A DNA stretch of 64,000 bases from Smittia aterrima (Eukaryota; Arthropoda; Insecta; Diptera; Chironomidae), in contig CP093831.1 of NCBI GenBank assembly GCA_033063855.1, positions 21,762,001-21,826,000 of the forward strand. The letters are read 5' to 3'. The position numbers and the translations under genes are program-made. Below, piece by piece: positions 34,145-44,861 of the stretch; within the stretch, counting starts at the first letter, position 1, and every line of letters starts with the position of its first letter. The notes beneath the pieces were generated by a model. The model saw only the letters and a list, made by a program, of their open reading frames with translations. It did not search any database and was not told the DNA's origin.

Positions 34145-36393
34145 AAGTGATAACACATTTTTCTTTCTTCATTCCTATCTCGCTTAATACCACCTGTTGC
34201 TACATCGATTAAATGCCCGAGAATTCACATAAATTAACCAACAGCTATTCATTTCTAGTCGTTTCGGACTCTCTTTCGCTTCAGACCAATTCGTATGCAA
34301 ATAAAAGCAAAGCAAACACGAGCTTTCAGAGCTCTTATCGCAAATTATGACATTCCCGAGCAATAATTCAGTAGCGCTGTAGGAGCTGATTGTTCAGCTC
34401 TGATTTCATTGACCTTTGTGTGCAAGTAATGCGTTCGAAATGTTGATTCGTCAATTGATTGACAAGCGGCTGCGTATATTACATGTCGATTCTCACCGGA
34501 CCCCCATCGAACCAATATCAATAACTCATAAAACCGTATTCGGAGTGGAGTTCATTTACATTGCGAGCAATAAATTAATCAATTTCAAATGGAGTTTGAG
34601 GAAAGTTTTTTTTTTGGTTCGAGCATTTAATAGCCCGCTATGTTGAGAAGATTGACTCATCAACTTAATTGAAGTCTAACACTTGGGCTGATTTAGATTC
34701 TTTCTTGATTTCTCGACAAACTCATAGTTCATGGTAATTCATTCCATTTGGTTGAGGTATCAAGTCAGAAAAGCCGTAAACGACACGAGATTGTCGCACG
34801 CGGCGGCGTGGGCTTTATTCGTCTAGCAAATTTACAAAATATGAATTCAAATCGCGTTCATTAGGCTTTAACATCAGCGGCATTCACGCATGGAGCGATA
34901 AAAATCAATTAAAATATCAGCGGAGAGAAGCAGAAAAAAAGCATCGCCGAATTGTCTCGGATCATTAAACTCTACTTGGGTTCTCGTTCAATAGGTCAGA
35001 GCGGAATAAACAGCGCCTGCTGCTCCTTCATGAAATCGAACAGCCGTGAAATTTTTGTGGTTTCCGATTTAATTAAATTAAATGCCCAATACATCACCAC
35101 AAGTGACTGTAACAACTTTGAAGCTGTGAAATCATTTTCGGCTTTTGTAAAGAATTCGATGGCGTGGTTGACTTGAATAAACTTTTGATTGCAAATCCTC
35201 TGCGTTGCATGGAAGCTGATGAGTTAAGAGGGTGGACATCGCATTTAAATAGTTCAAGGTCTTTCTGGTTTCTCAATCAAGCCGAGAGCAATTTTTTGTG
35301 AAGCCTTTCAAATCAGATTCTTGCACTCGGTTAAATGTTCCTCTCAATAATTTAATTCTGGTAGGAAATGATTTCCATATTGACGGGGGCCAGCCAGCGC
35401 CTGCCAAATCGAGAAGTCTAAATTTAGATTTATTGCAATAATTTTTTTCTTCTCTCTGGTGAACGAATTTTTACTTCAGGCTTGGCACAAAACGAAGACA
35501 TTTATGACTTTTCTATGGGTTGAACGCATCAAAAGAACACTTTGCCATATTGACCCATTTTTAAACCGCGTAAACCAGCGCGGCCTCTAACGAAACGATG
35601 ACTTAATAACTCAGAAGTGAAAATAAACGAAAGATGAACATTTCAGTAAATTTTAGTCGTTCTAAGCTAAGTCTCTCTTGACGACTTCCGCTCTGAGATT
35701 TATGAACTGTCAGAGATTCTTGTTATTCAAATACAAAGATTGACTTCAATATGCAAAGATCATAAATTCGCGCGCTTCATATGTCAAATTAAATTATCGA
35801 CAGCATTTCGTTTGATCAACATCTCGACAGACAGGAACATGAACTTCGGCTATCTCTTGACGATCAACATAAAATTTGCGTTGAAATAGTTGACATCAGC
35901 GCATTAGCAATTGAATTTTAATTCTTTAAGCCCACATTTCTTCTATTATATTTAAATATCTTCATTGTTCTCAACACGCTCTTGATTATGAATTCAACTG
36001 AGTGGAATGAAAACAATCCTCGTCGCGATGTTGAAAAGCTTAGAATCAGATTAAAATTGAGAAGATTAAGCGTTATTAGCAAGCTTTTCGAGTTTGAGAG
36101 AACTTTGAGTTTAAGATATTTAAAATCAAACTAAAAAGCACCAGCCAAACTTTTGTTCAAAATATTTTTTCGTTTTTCTTTGGAAAATAAAATTGCTGAG
36201 AATATATAGTCAGAGCTTTTCAAACCTTTGTTTAAAACTTCGTTAAAACCGTTAAAAAGCAATTTTTTATATTCAGTAAGCTGGAATCGAAATAATCAAT
36301 AGTAAACGAAATCTAAATCGAGTTATAAATAAAAAAGAAGTCAGTGTTAACGTTTAGAGAAAGTCTTCATTTATTTATTAAAAATATGAAAAA
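34145..36393. other. Intergenic, no gene seen
   Basis: AT-rich sequence without supported genes between the orphan transcript candidate and the zinc-finger cluster. Confidence 0.5.
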
Positions 36394-36985
36394 TTAATTT
36401 TGGTGTTTTCTACTTTTCAAGTGTTGTTTCATTATTTGAAGTGTTGTCGTTTGATATTTGCATTTCGGATACTTGTACCTTTTAGATCCGATGTGAATTT
36501 CCTTGTGCTTTCTCAATTTTCGATATTTTCTTAAACTTTTGCAATTCGCAATGTGTTTTCATATGTTGACTTATATTCTTTTTACTCGTTGACTTTCTAC
36601 AAATTTTGCGTGAAACTTTTAAATGATGATTCATGTGGTTTCTCAGTAAAAATTTGTTTTTAAAAATCTTATTACACGAATCGCATTGAACTTGATCAAT
36701 CTCTTGATTTTTTCTTTTATCTAGATATTTTGCCACAAATATCGCAATGGAACTTCAATTTACTATGGAATATTCTTTCGTGTGCTTTTAATCCGATTTT
36801 TAATGAAAATGAACGATAGCAAATTCTACATTCAGATTTGGTTTTTCGTTTCGTGGCAAAAACTCCGTGACGATGTTGCTGTTGGTGATTTTTCAAATGA
36901 TGCTCTTGTGAGAAGTTTTGTTTGCAAGTTTCGCATGAAAACTTCTTTACGTGAGTCGAATGATGTGAATTTCCTTGTGCTTTCT
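36394..36985 (-). pseudogene. Recombinant zinc-finger pseudogene
   Basis: This is a partial copy of the adjacent C2H2 gene fused to its 3' tail. It starts in the middle of the array (HVKKFSCETCKQNF), runs through two to three fingers to HCDICGKI, then jumps with a frame change to DQVQCDSCNKIF. The C-terminal fingers follow in a shifted frame (HKEIHIGSKRYKYPKC), where one zinc cysteine has become Tyr. It lacks a start, several fingers and an intact frame, so it cannot make a full protein. Unequal crossing-over within the tandem array would explain its form. Confidence 0.8.
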
Positions 36986-37002
36986 CAGTTTTCGATATTT
37001 TC

Positions 37003-38046
37003 TTAAACTTTTGCTGATTCACAATGTTTTTTCATATGTCGTTTTAACTGATTTTTACTCGTTGACTTTCTACAAATTTTGCATGAAACTTTTAAATGAT
37101 TCATCATGTGGTTTTTCAGTAAAGCTTTGTTTTTAAAAATCTTATTACACAAATCGCATTGAACTTGATCAATCTCATGATTTCTTCTTTTATGATCGTA
37201 TAAACTTTTCTTGGTTAAACAAACTTTGTCACAAATATCACATTCGCAAGGATCTTTGATATGAGTGTTCATGTGTTTTTGTAGTTGGTTCTTAGTTTTA
37301 AATATTTTACCACAAATATCGCAATGGAGTTTCAATTTACTATGAACTTCTCTTTTATGATTATATAATCTTATTTTTGTTGCATACGAACGATCGCAAG
37401 TTTTGCATTCAAATTTCGTTTCTGATTTCGTGGCAAAAACTCCGTGACGATGTTGCTGTTGGTGATTTTTCAAAGGAAATTTTTGAGAGAAACTTTGTTT
37501 GCAAGTTTCGCATGAAAACTTCTTCACGTGTGACTGATAATGTTGTTTTAAATATATTTTCTTTAAAGTTTTGTAATCACATTTGGTGCAATGCCAATTT
37601 AAACCCTTGACGTGATCTTGGTTTTGATGATTCTTCTTGCAGTTGTCACAATCAAATTTAAGACCACAAAAACCACATTCTTTAATATTTTCTGATTTGC
37701 TTTTCAAACCACATTCTTCGCACTTTTGAGTAATTTTACAAATTGTTAAATGTCTATTCAAGTGTTGTGAATGCTTAGTCGTGTAGCTGCAATTGTCGCA
37801 AACTAAATAAGATTCGAAGAACTTTGCAGAATTTTTAAATTTCCTATCAAATTTCTTCAAAACGATTTTCACTTCCTTAACTTCAATTTCTGGTTCTGGA
37901 TCATCTGGCATTATAAACACAAAATGTCGCTCTGGTTCATGTTTGATGTTCCCAACAATTAAATCTTTACTCGAGAGCTGATCGGGAACTTCAATCTTTG
38001 GTTCACGTTTTATGTTCTTAACGATATCTTGCTGATAATTTTCCAT
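37003..38046 (-). CDS. C2H2 zinc-finger protein, cluster copy 1
   Basis: Single-exon gene of 347 residues, likely nuclear and DNA-binding. The N-terminus has no ZAD domain. It carries two SUMO-type psi-K-x-E sites (NIKREPK, NIKHEPER) and an acidic IMPDDPEPEIEVKE segment. About nine C2H2 or C2H2-like fingers follow (for example CDNCSYTTKHSQHLNRH, CDICGKIFKTKNQLQKH, CDLCNKIF). It stops early (HCESAKV) because a frame change removes the last two fingers present in copy 3; their remains can be read beyond the stop in another frame. It has one finger fewer than copies 2 and 3 in the middle of the array. TATTTAAG at 38124-38131 is a shared promoter element. Confidence 0.85.
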   Translation of the reverse strand: MENYQQDIVKNIKREPKIEVPDQLSSKDLIVGNIKHEPERHFVFIMPDDPEPEIEVKEVKIVLKKFDRKFKNSAKFFESYLVCDNCSYTTKHSQHLNRHLTICKITQKCEECGLKSKSENIKECGFCGLKFDCDNCKKNHQNQDHVKGLNWHCTKCDYKTLKKIYLKQHYQSHVKKFSCETCKQSFSQKFPLKNHQQQHRHGVFATKSETKFECKTCDRSYATKIRLYNHKREVHSKLKLHCDICGKIFKTKNQLQKHMNTHIKDPCECDICDKVCLTKKSLYDHKRRNHEIDQVQCDLCNKIFKNKALLKNHMMNHLKVSCKICRKSTSKNQLKRHMKKHCESAKV

Positions 38047-38299
38047 GATGATCTAAACTTCTTTTTTAGTGTTAACTGTTTGAAGGTTGAAGAAACAATG
38101 AATTTCGTTGCTAAAATTTTTGGCTTAAATACTTTTTCTACCTGATTTTAAAATCTAATCTTATTGGAAAATCTACATATGATGGGAATGTCATGTGAGA
38201 ACAGAGCAAACCAATAAAGTTTTGAAATCATTAAAGTACAAACTTTGAATCACTCTCAAAATGAAAAATTGAAGGTCTTAGAGATTTTTCTAAACTTTA

Positions 38300-40472
38300 T
38301 TATGTTTTGATTTTGCAATCGAAAGCTTCTACGAATCCGGGATTTGAGGAGATATATTTGTGAAATTTATTCAAGTAACCTAATTGCTTAGGAGGCTCAA
38401 ATGGAATCTCAATCCCGGTCTGATGTTTTCTGAATAACGTTCTAGCCACTGCAATCCAATAAAGTTGTCGATTGGTTAGTCGATTTGCTCCTAAATTAAG
38501 TTCTTCTCCTCCTGATTCCAGCCAACTCTCATAAAATTCGTAACCATATTGCAACTGTTCGTCGAAAACAGAAATGTTTAGGTTGAGTTTCTGTAAAACA
38601 ATTTATATTAAATAAAAGTCTTTGAGATTAAGAATTCAGGTGAAATTCCCTAAAATTCATTTACAATTGCACTTACATTGTTGAGATATTTATGTAAACC
38701 CCTGAAGACATTTTCCAATAATAAACCCGACACTGTCGCAATGTTGTAGAATCTCGGTCGCTGGTCATGATAAAACGGATAACTTAAGAAAATGCTGTCG
38801 ATGACTGGAAAGAGTTAAATTCAGCAATCGATAATTTATCATAAATCTCAGAAATATTTACAAATTATGTTGTCACTCAATAAGTAGTAAAACATGTAAG
38901 TTTCTTTTGTTCCCAGTGCTAATAGTTCTCTTATTTTTGGCTCCCTTTTAAGTTGTTGATGTAGGTTGTGCATTTGGTGTAAAATTTTGATAAAGTTTTG
39001 GTCAAAATCCAAACCGCCATAAAGCTCCTCAAGCATCTCAGGTCCTAAGAATTCATCAGAGAAACCAAATACAAACTTGACCGATTGCAATTTTTGGCTG
39101 ACATCCTTGAAAACTTCTTCTCCCCATTGATTTGTCGATTTAAACTTTTTTAAAGCGAACTCGATATTTTCTTTGGCAAATTTTCTCAAAGATTCTTTAG
39201 ATTTTTTATCGAAGTATCGTTGCAAGAAAAGAGCGTCAAAAGCCGGCGACATGTGAGTTAGGATCATTTCTGAACATTCCAGCCATCGTTCGCCAGGTCT
39301 GCTGGCCCCAAATATAGTCATTCTATATATGTCATCAACGTACACAAGGAATCCATTAATTAATTCATACAACATATCGTAAACCAAGTAATCTGCAATG
39401 ACACTGAAATAAAATAGTTAACTTCTGAGCAGTAGAAACAAATAAAAATCTCACTCTATTTCGGTTTCCACTAGAAATTCTGCAATTCTTGAAATACTTT
39501 GTGGGCTGGAGACTAAAATTCTTGAACTCGAATTAATTTTCGTGAACAATTGATTGTTGATTATTGTGAGCCAATCAAGATTCAATGTTGAAGTTAAATC
39601 GTTAAGTTCGTCAATCGTCATCAACTTTGAAGAGTTTTCATCCTCAACACTTGAATTTTTATTTTTCTAAATGATTCGTTATCAAATAATTTTAATAAAA
39701 TAAACATTAAAATCGTACTCACCAATCGTTGATAAAACTGGATTTGTTTGTTTGCGATTCCTTTAAATTCTTTTTTAAACTCTTTTGAATATGAAGAATT
39801 TCGGTAAATTTGATTCAGATCGTAAAGCATTGTCTCATAGCTTTCAAGTTGCAATTCAAAGTATTCGCCGTCAGAAAATTTCAAATGTAAATCCGTGTGA
39901 TTGGAATCATCCGAGTAATCAATATCTCTAAAGAACAAAAGTCGCAATAAATTCGTCCCTTGTTGCGCAATATAATTATTTAAATTAAAATCTTTGTCAT
40001 TAGTTTCTGGGTAGAACTTTAACCCAAATGATCGCGCGTGTCCGCGAGCTTCTCTGACTCCATTATTTTCGATGTATTTGGAGTTAACACATTTAGCAAA
40101 AAACGTTTTCATTCCTTTCGATATGCGCGAATCATACATATTCACAGGTTCTGATAAAACTCTTCTCACTTTTTTAAAGTAGTCAAATTGAAAATCGGAG
40201 AAAAATCCCACATATGGTATTCGATCGTTCACAGTTTGATATTTCACGAAAGTTCCCAGTGCAAATTCTTTAAAGTCATCACAAGGTCGAACAGATTTAT
40301 TCTGAGTTGCGGCATAAAATAAATATTGGGCGTCCGTCAAACAATATTTTGTGTCACATAACTTTCGATCTGTTGCTTCCTCTTGAGTCAAAGAATCTCC
40401 AAGAAACTGCAGCTCAAAAGACTTTTGAGCTTCGATCGAGCAAACAACAAAAATCAGAAGAAATATCTTCAT
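38300..40472 (-). CDS. Neprilysin-like (M13) protein, catalytically dead
   Basis: The five exons 40472-39723, 39666-39455, 39403-38862, 38804-38677 and 38590-38300 give 640 residues. A signal peptide (MKIFLLIFVVCSIEA) is followed by the M13 N-terminal pattern, with Cys pairs, then VRPCDDFKEFALGTF. Helical M13 regions follow. Exon 4, where HExxH should stand after a PFY...NYGGI-like stretch, reads FYNIATVSGLLLENVF, with no His/Glu pair. The C-terminus (LTNRQLYWIAVARTLF) fits the family but lacks the final CxxW. It is shorter than the usual 700-750 residues. Insects have many such inactive neprilysin-like genes; a binding or decoy role is inference. AATAAA overlaps the stop codon. Confidence 0.85.
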
Positions 40473-40885
40473 TTCGTTGAAAGAACTTTACTGGTCACCA
40501 CACAAGACAAGACTAACGAATATTATTTTTCGAAAAGAACCGAAACCAAAATTGCTAATTTTATTGAATAAACATTTCGTCACTAAAAATTTAAAAAATT
40601 CGCGAATAGAAAATTTGCAAATTTAATTAGGTAAACCTGTGGTAAAATAATGGCCATCGAAGATGTTCGCATATGATAAGCTTTTCAAACTAGTTTTTAC
40701 AACAATTAAATAAGTTTGTATTTTTGATTCTAGATTTCTTTCAATATATTCAAGAATCATTCTTTTGGTTTTATTATTAAACTAGAAATCTCCATTATAA
40801 TCAGCATTTGGTTAAGAAACATTGTTAACTATTCTAAAAGCTCTTTGGAAATTATATTTTTGACATTTGTATAGTTTAAGAGCTT

Positions 40886-41056
40886 TATTCTTTCTTTTTG
40901 CGACGTGCGACGAGACTCTTGTGCTGAGATCTAAAATAACAAAAAATGAATCTTTAGAATAGAACGTCAACGGTAAAGCTTTGAGACTTTACCTTATAGT
41001 TAATCTTGCGTTGAATTTTTTTAATGATTTTTCCTACGCCTTGGTCAAATGCAAAC
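40886..41056 (-). pseudogene. Fragment of the CrebA gene (exon 5 end, intron, exon 6 start)
   Basis: The stretch aligns with 45088-45255 of the CrebA gene across both exon ends and the intervening intron, including GACTCTTGTGCTGAGATCTAA and GACTTTACCTTA. It has small insertions in the basic-region exon (CGACGTGCGACGAGAC against CGACGGGAC) and frame-breaking changes. The intron is kept, so it arose by DNA duplication, not retrotransposition. It cannot code for a bZIP domain. Confidence 0.85.
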
Positions 41057-41268
41057 AAAATATGATTAGTTAATTGTGAACATAAATTTATTCATTATTA
41101 ACTTATAAAATTATTTTTAAAAATAAGAAAATTATTTTTGGTGTTTTCTTCTTTTCAAGTGTTGTTTTATTTTTTGAAGTGTTGTCGTTTAATATTTGCA
41201 CTTCAAATGCTTGTAACTTTTAGGTCCGATGTGAATTTCCTTGTGCTTCCTCAGTTTTCAATACTTTC

Positions 41269-42375
41269 TTAAACTTTTGCTGATTTGCAATGTTTCTTCA
41301 TATGTTGACTTATTTGATTTTTACAAATTTTGCGTGAAACTTTTAAATGATAATTCATGTGTTTTCTCAGTAAAAATTTGTTTTTAAAAATCTTATTACA
41401 CAAATCGCATTGAACTTGATCAATCTCATGATTTCTTTTTTTATGTTCGCATAAACTTTTCTTGGTTGAACAAACTTTGTCACAAGTATCACATTCGAAT
41501 TTTGTGGTTGACGAATGCTGCTCAATGTGTTCCTTAAGACACCGTGAAGCAATCATACGTTGACAAATTGGGCAAGGAACTTTCAGATGAGAGTGCATGT
41601 GTTGTTGTAGACGGTGCTTATTTTTAAATATTTTTCCACAAACATCACAATGGAACTTCATTTTACTGTGAACATCCCTTTCATGATTATATAATCCTAT
41701 TTTTGTTGCATACGAACGATCGCAAGTTCGGCATTCAAATTTTGTTTCTTGTTTCGTAGCGAAAACTCCGTGACGATGTTGCTGTTGGTGATTTTTCAAT
41801 TGTTCCTTTCGAGAGAAACTTTGTTTGCAAGTTTCGCATGAAAATTTCTTCGCATGAGTCAGATAATGATAAATAAGGTTTCTTTCCTTTGAAGATTTGT
41901 AATCACATTTGGTGCAATGCCAATTTAATCCCTTGAGATGATCTTGATCGATGTGATTTGTCTTGCAGTTGTAACATTCAAATTTAAGATCACAGAGTCC
42001 ACATTCTTTAATATTTTCTGATTTGCTTTTCAAACCACATTCATCGCACTTTTGAGTAATTTTGCAAATAGTTAAATGTTTACTCAAATGATGCAATTGC
42101 TTGGATGGCTTGTCACAATAATCACAAACGAAATAAGTTTCGAAGAACTTTGCAGGATTTTTCTTCAATCTTCTATCAAACTTCTTTAAAACGATCTTCA
42201 CTTCCTTAACTTCATCGACTTCCGGATCATCTGGCATTATAAACACGAAATGTCGTTCTGGTTCATGTTTGATGTTCCCAACAATTGAGTCTTCACATTT
42301 GAACTGATCAAGAACTTCAATCTCTGGTTCTTGTTTGATGTTGTCGACGATTTTCTGCTGATTAGAATTTTCCAT
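41269..42375 (-). CDS. C2H2 zinc-finger protein, cluster copy 2
   Basis: Single exon, 368 residues. The same plan as copy 1: N-terminal NIKQEPEIE and NIKHEPER SUMO-type sites, IMPDDPE acidic block, then about ten fingers including CPICQRMIASRCLKEH, which copy 1 lacks. It ends KSAKV through the same frame change as copy 1. The out-of-frame remains of the terminal fingers downstream also contain a stop and a lost cysteine. The ninth finger lacks a usual second pair of ligands because of a short deletion (KICKNQISQH). Confidence 0.85.
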   Translation of the reverse strand: MENSNQQKIVDNIKQEPEIEVLDQFKCEDSIVGNIKHEPERHFVFIMPDDPEVDEVKEVKIVLKKFDRRLKKNPAKFFETYFVCDYCDKPSKQLHHLSKHLTICKITQKCDECGLKSKSENIKECGLCDLKFECYNCKTNHIDQDHLKGLNWHCTKCDYKSSKERNLIYHYLTHAKKFSCETCKQSFSRKEQLKNHQQQHRHGVFATKQETKFECRTCDRSYATKIGLYNHERDVHSKMKFHCDVCGKIFKNKHRLQQHMHSHLKVPCPICQRMIASRCLKEHIEQHSSTTKFECDTCDKVCSTKKSLCEHKKRNHEIDQVQCDLCNKIFKNKFLLRKHMNYHLKVSRKICKNQISQHMKKHCKSAKV

Positions 42376-42946
42376 AGCTTCAAATTCTCTTTCGATGTTA
42401 ACTGATCAAATGCTGGAGTAATAATGAAGTCCTTTTAAAAAATGTCCGTCTTAAATACCTTTTCAAATTTTACCTGATTTAATAAAGGCCCAAAATTAGG
42501 GGTCTTCAGATCTAGCTATTTTTTTTTAGAAAAAGTTTCGATAAATGTTGAAGCTCAGTTCCGTTTTATTGTGAGAAATATTTAGATTTTAGCTTTTTTC
42601 ATTTATGAGTTCAAATGCTTTGAGGTCGTCGATTGTATTGAACTCTTTAGCCTAAAGACTTTAGGTCATTTTGTTAATTTAGTCTTAAAAGAGTTTTTCT
42701 TGAATGAAAATCGATTCCTTGTTTCTCGTGAGACCTGAAGTTTATGCAACGAGCATGGCAAGTCACATCATAAAATCTCAAAAACGAGACGACGGAAAAA
42801 GTTATCTTATTAAGGAAATGTACTTTACACGTGTGAATGATCAGTCTTCAGAAAATTTCAATGTTTTCATCACAAGAAGGATATTTCATCCTTTAAAATA
42901 AAAAACAAAATTTTCAATATATTAGGAAATTATTTATTTTTAAAAA

Positions 42947-44230
42947 TTAATTTTGGTGCATACGCTTCATGTGAAGTTTAATATTCTGCAATGTTGTCAT
43001 TTGTTGATTGCACTTTGAGCATTTATATTTTTGGGGTCCGATGTGAATTTCCTTGTGTTCCTTCAGCTCTTCGATATTTTGAAATTTCTGTTGGCAATGC
43101 ACGATGTTACAAAAGAGCAATTCTGATGGATGAGAATTTTTCATATGGCATTTCAAATTCTTTTTACTTGTCGAAATATGACAAATTTTGCATGAAACTT
43201 TTAAATGATAATTCATGTGTCCTCTCAGTAAAACTTTGTTTTTAAATATTTTGGTACACAAATCACATTGAACTTCATCAATCTCATGCTTTTGTATCTT
43301 ATGAAGTTTCAGTTTTTTCTTGGATGAGTAAACTTTCTCACAATCATCACACTCAAACTTTTCTGATGCTGAATGATTTTCAATGTGCTCCTTAAAACAA
43401 TTCCTAGCTATCAAGTGCTGACAAATTGGGCAAGGATCTTTGAGATGAGTGTTCATGTGTTTTTGTAGATGGTTCTTAGTTTTAGTTATTTTACCACAAA
43501 TATCGCAATGAAACTTCGTTTTACTATGAAACGATCTTTCATGATGATATAATCCGCATTTAGTTGCAAACGAACGATCACAAATTCTGCACCCCAATTT
43601 CGTTACTGGTTCAGTTGCACAGACTCCGTGGCGTCGGTTCTGTTGATGAATTTTCAATTGTTCATTTCGAGAGAAACTTTGTTTGCAAGTTTCACAAGAA
43701 AAATTCTTCGCATGAGTCAGATAATGACGAATTAGGTTTCCTTCCTTTGAAGATTTGTAATCACATTTGGTGCAATGCCAATTAAATCCCTTGAGATGAT
43801 CTTGATTTTGATGATTCTTCTTGCAGTTGTCACAATCAAATTTAAGATCACAAAAACCACATTCCTTAATAATTTCTGATTTGCTTTTCCAACCACATTC
43901 ATCGCACTTTTGAGTAATTTTACAATTTTTTAAATGTCTACTCAAGTGATGTGATTGCCTAGTCGTGTAGTTGCAATTGTCGCAAACGAAATAAGATTCG
44001 AAGAATTTTGCAGGATTTTTAAGTCTTTTGTCAAATTTCTTCAAAACGATTTTCACTTCCTTAACTTCAACTTCTGGTTCTGGATCATCTGGCATAATAA
44101 ACACGAAATGTCGTTCTGGTTCATGTTTGATGTTCCCAACAATTGAATCTTCACACGTGAACTGATCGAGAACTTCACTTTCTGGTTCACGTTTTATGTT
44201 CTTAACGATATCTTGCTGATAATTTTCCAT
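42947..44230 (-). CDS. C2H2 zinc-finger protein, cluster copy 3 (full length)
   Basis: Single exon, 427 residues, the only cluster member with an intact C-terminus. The N-terminus has NIKREPESE and NIKHEPER, each a psi-K-x-E site, then acidic IMPDDPEPEVEVKE. About eleven fingers follow, ending with HCQQKFQNIEELKEH and CSKCNQQMTTLQNIKLHMKRMH. Finger linkers are irregular, not TGEKP, typical of fast-evolving insect C2H2 families. An AATAAA lies about 10 bases past the stop. It has a TATA-like TATTTAAA (44308-44315) and a TCATT initiator about 32 bases on. Presumably a transcription factor; targets unknown. Confidence 0.88.
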   Translation of the reverse strand: MENYQQDIVKNIKREPESEVLDQFTCEDSIVGNIKHEPERHFVFIMPDDPEPEVEVKEVKIVLKKFDKRLKNPAKFFESYFVCDNCNYTTRQSHHLSRHLKNCKITQKCDECGWKSKSEIIKECGFCDLKFDCDNCKKNHQNQDHLKGFNWHCTKCDYKSSKEGNLIRHYLTHAKNFSCETCKQSFSRNEQLKIHQQNRRHGVCATEPVTKLGCRICDRSFATKCGLYHHERSFHSKTKFHCDICGKITKTKNHLQKHMNTHLKDPCPICQHLIARNCFKEHIENHSASEKFECDDCEKVYSSKKKLKLHKIQKHEIDEVQCDLCTKIFKNKVLLRGHMNYHLKVSCKICHISTSKKNLKCHMKNSHPSELLFCNIVHCQQKFQNIEELKEHKEIHIGPQKYKCSKCNQQMTTLQNIKLHMKRMHQN

Positions 44231-44307
44231 GACGGCCTAAATTTCTTTTTTAGTGTTAACTGTTTGGAGGTTGAAGAAACAATGAATCTCGTTGCTAAAA
44301 TTTTTGG

Positions 44308-44315
44308 TTTAAATA
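44308..44315 (-). promoter_or_regulatory. TATA-like element of zinc-finger copy 3
   Basis: TATTTAAA on the minus strand, preceded by AAATCAGGTAGAAAAGG and followed about 32 bases later by TCATTG. The same arrangement stands before copy 1 (38124-38131), and a shorter match before copy 2. Confidence 0.5.
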
Positions 44316-44861
44316 CCTTTTCTACCTGATTTAAAAATAAAATCTTATTAGAAACAATTCTTCTTTTGATGGATTTTCCCTAAAAATGCCATGTGACAAA
44401 TTTAAATAATGAAACCAATAAAATTATAAACTTTGAATCACTCTCAAAATGAAAAATTTGTAAAGAAATTAATTTTCAAAATAGTTTTGATTTGAATGCA
44501 AAAATATTTATTGCTCATACCGAATTTGCTTTTATCAAATAAATGAATTGAAACGTTTTTAAGCGATAAGAATTGAATCTGAAAAGGATAAAAATCAATG
44601 AAACGCATCAGTTTTAAATCTTTTAAAAGTTTACAAAATAAATTTGATTTTATTTTTTTCTCGTCTTTCGTTTAAAACTTTTAAAAGTTCTGGTCTTTTT
44701 CTCATTTAACAGCGTTCATTTGCGAAAAATTACAATTAAAAATTATATCAATAAGTAAGTCAAGACAAAGTCAAAAATCGAACGGATTAGTGTTGAGCTT
44801 CACGTGCTTGGCAAAAGCTCGATAAAGAAAGAAACAAAGTTTTTCTCTGCACGATCCGAAA

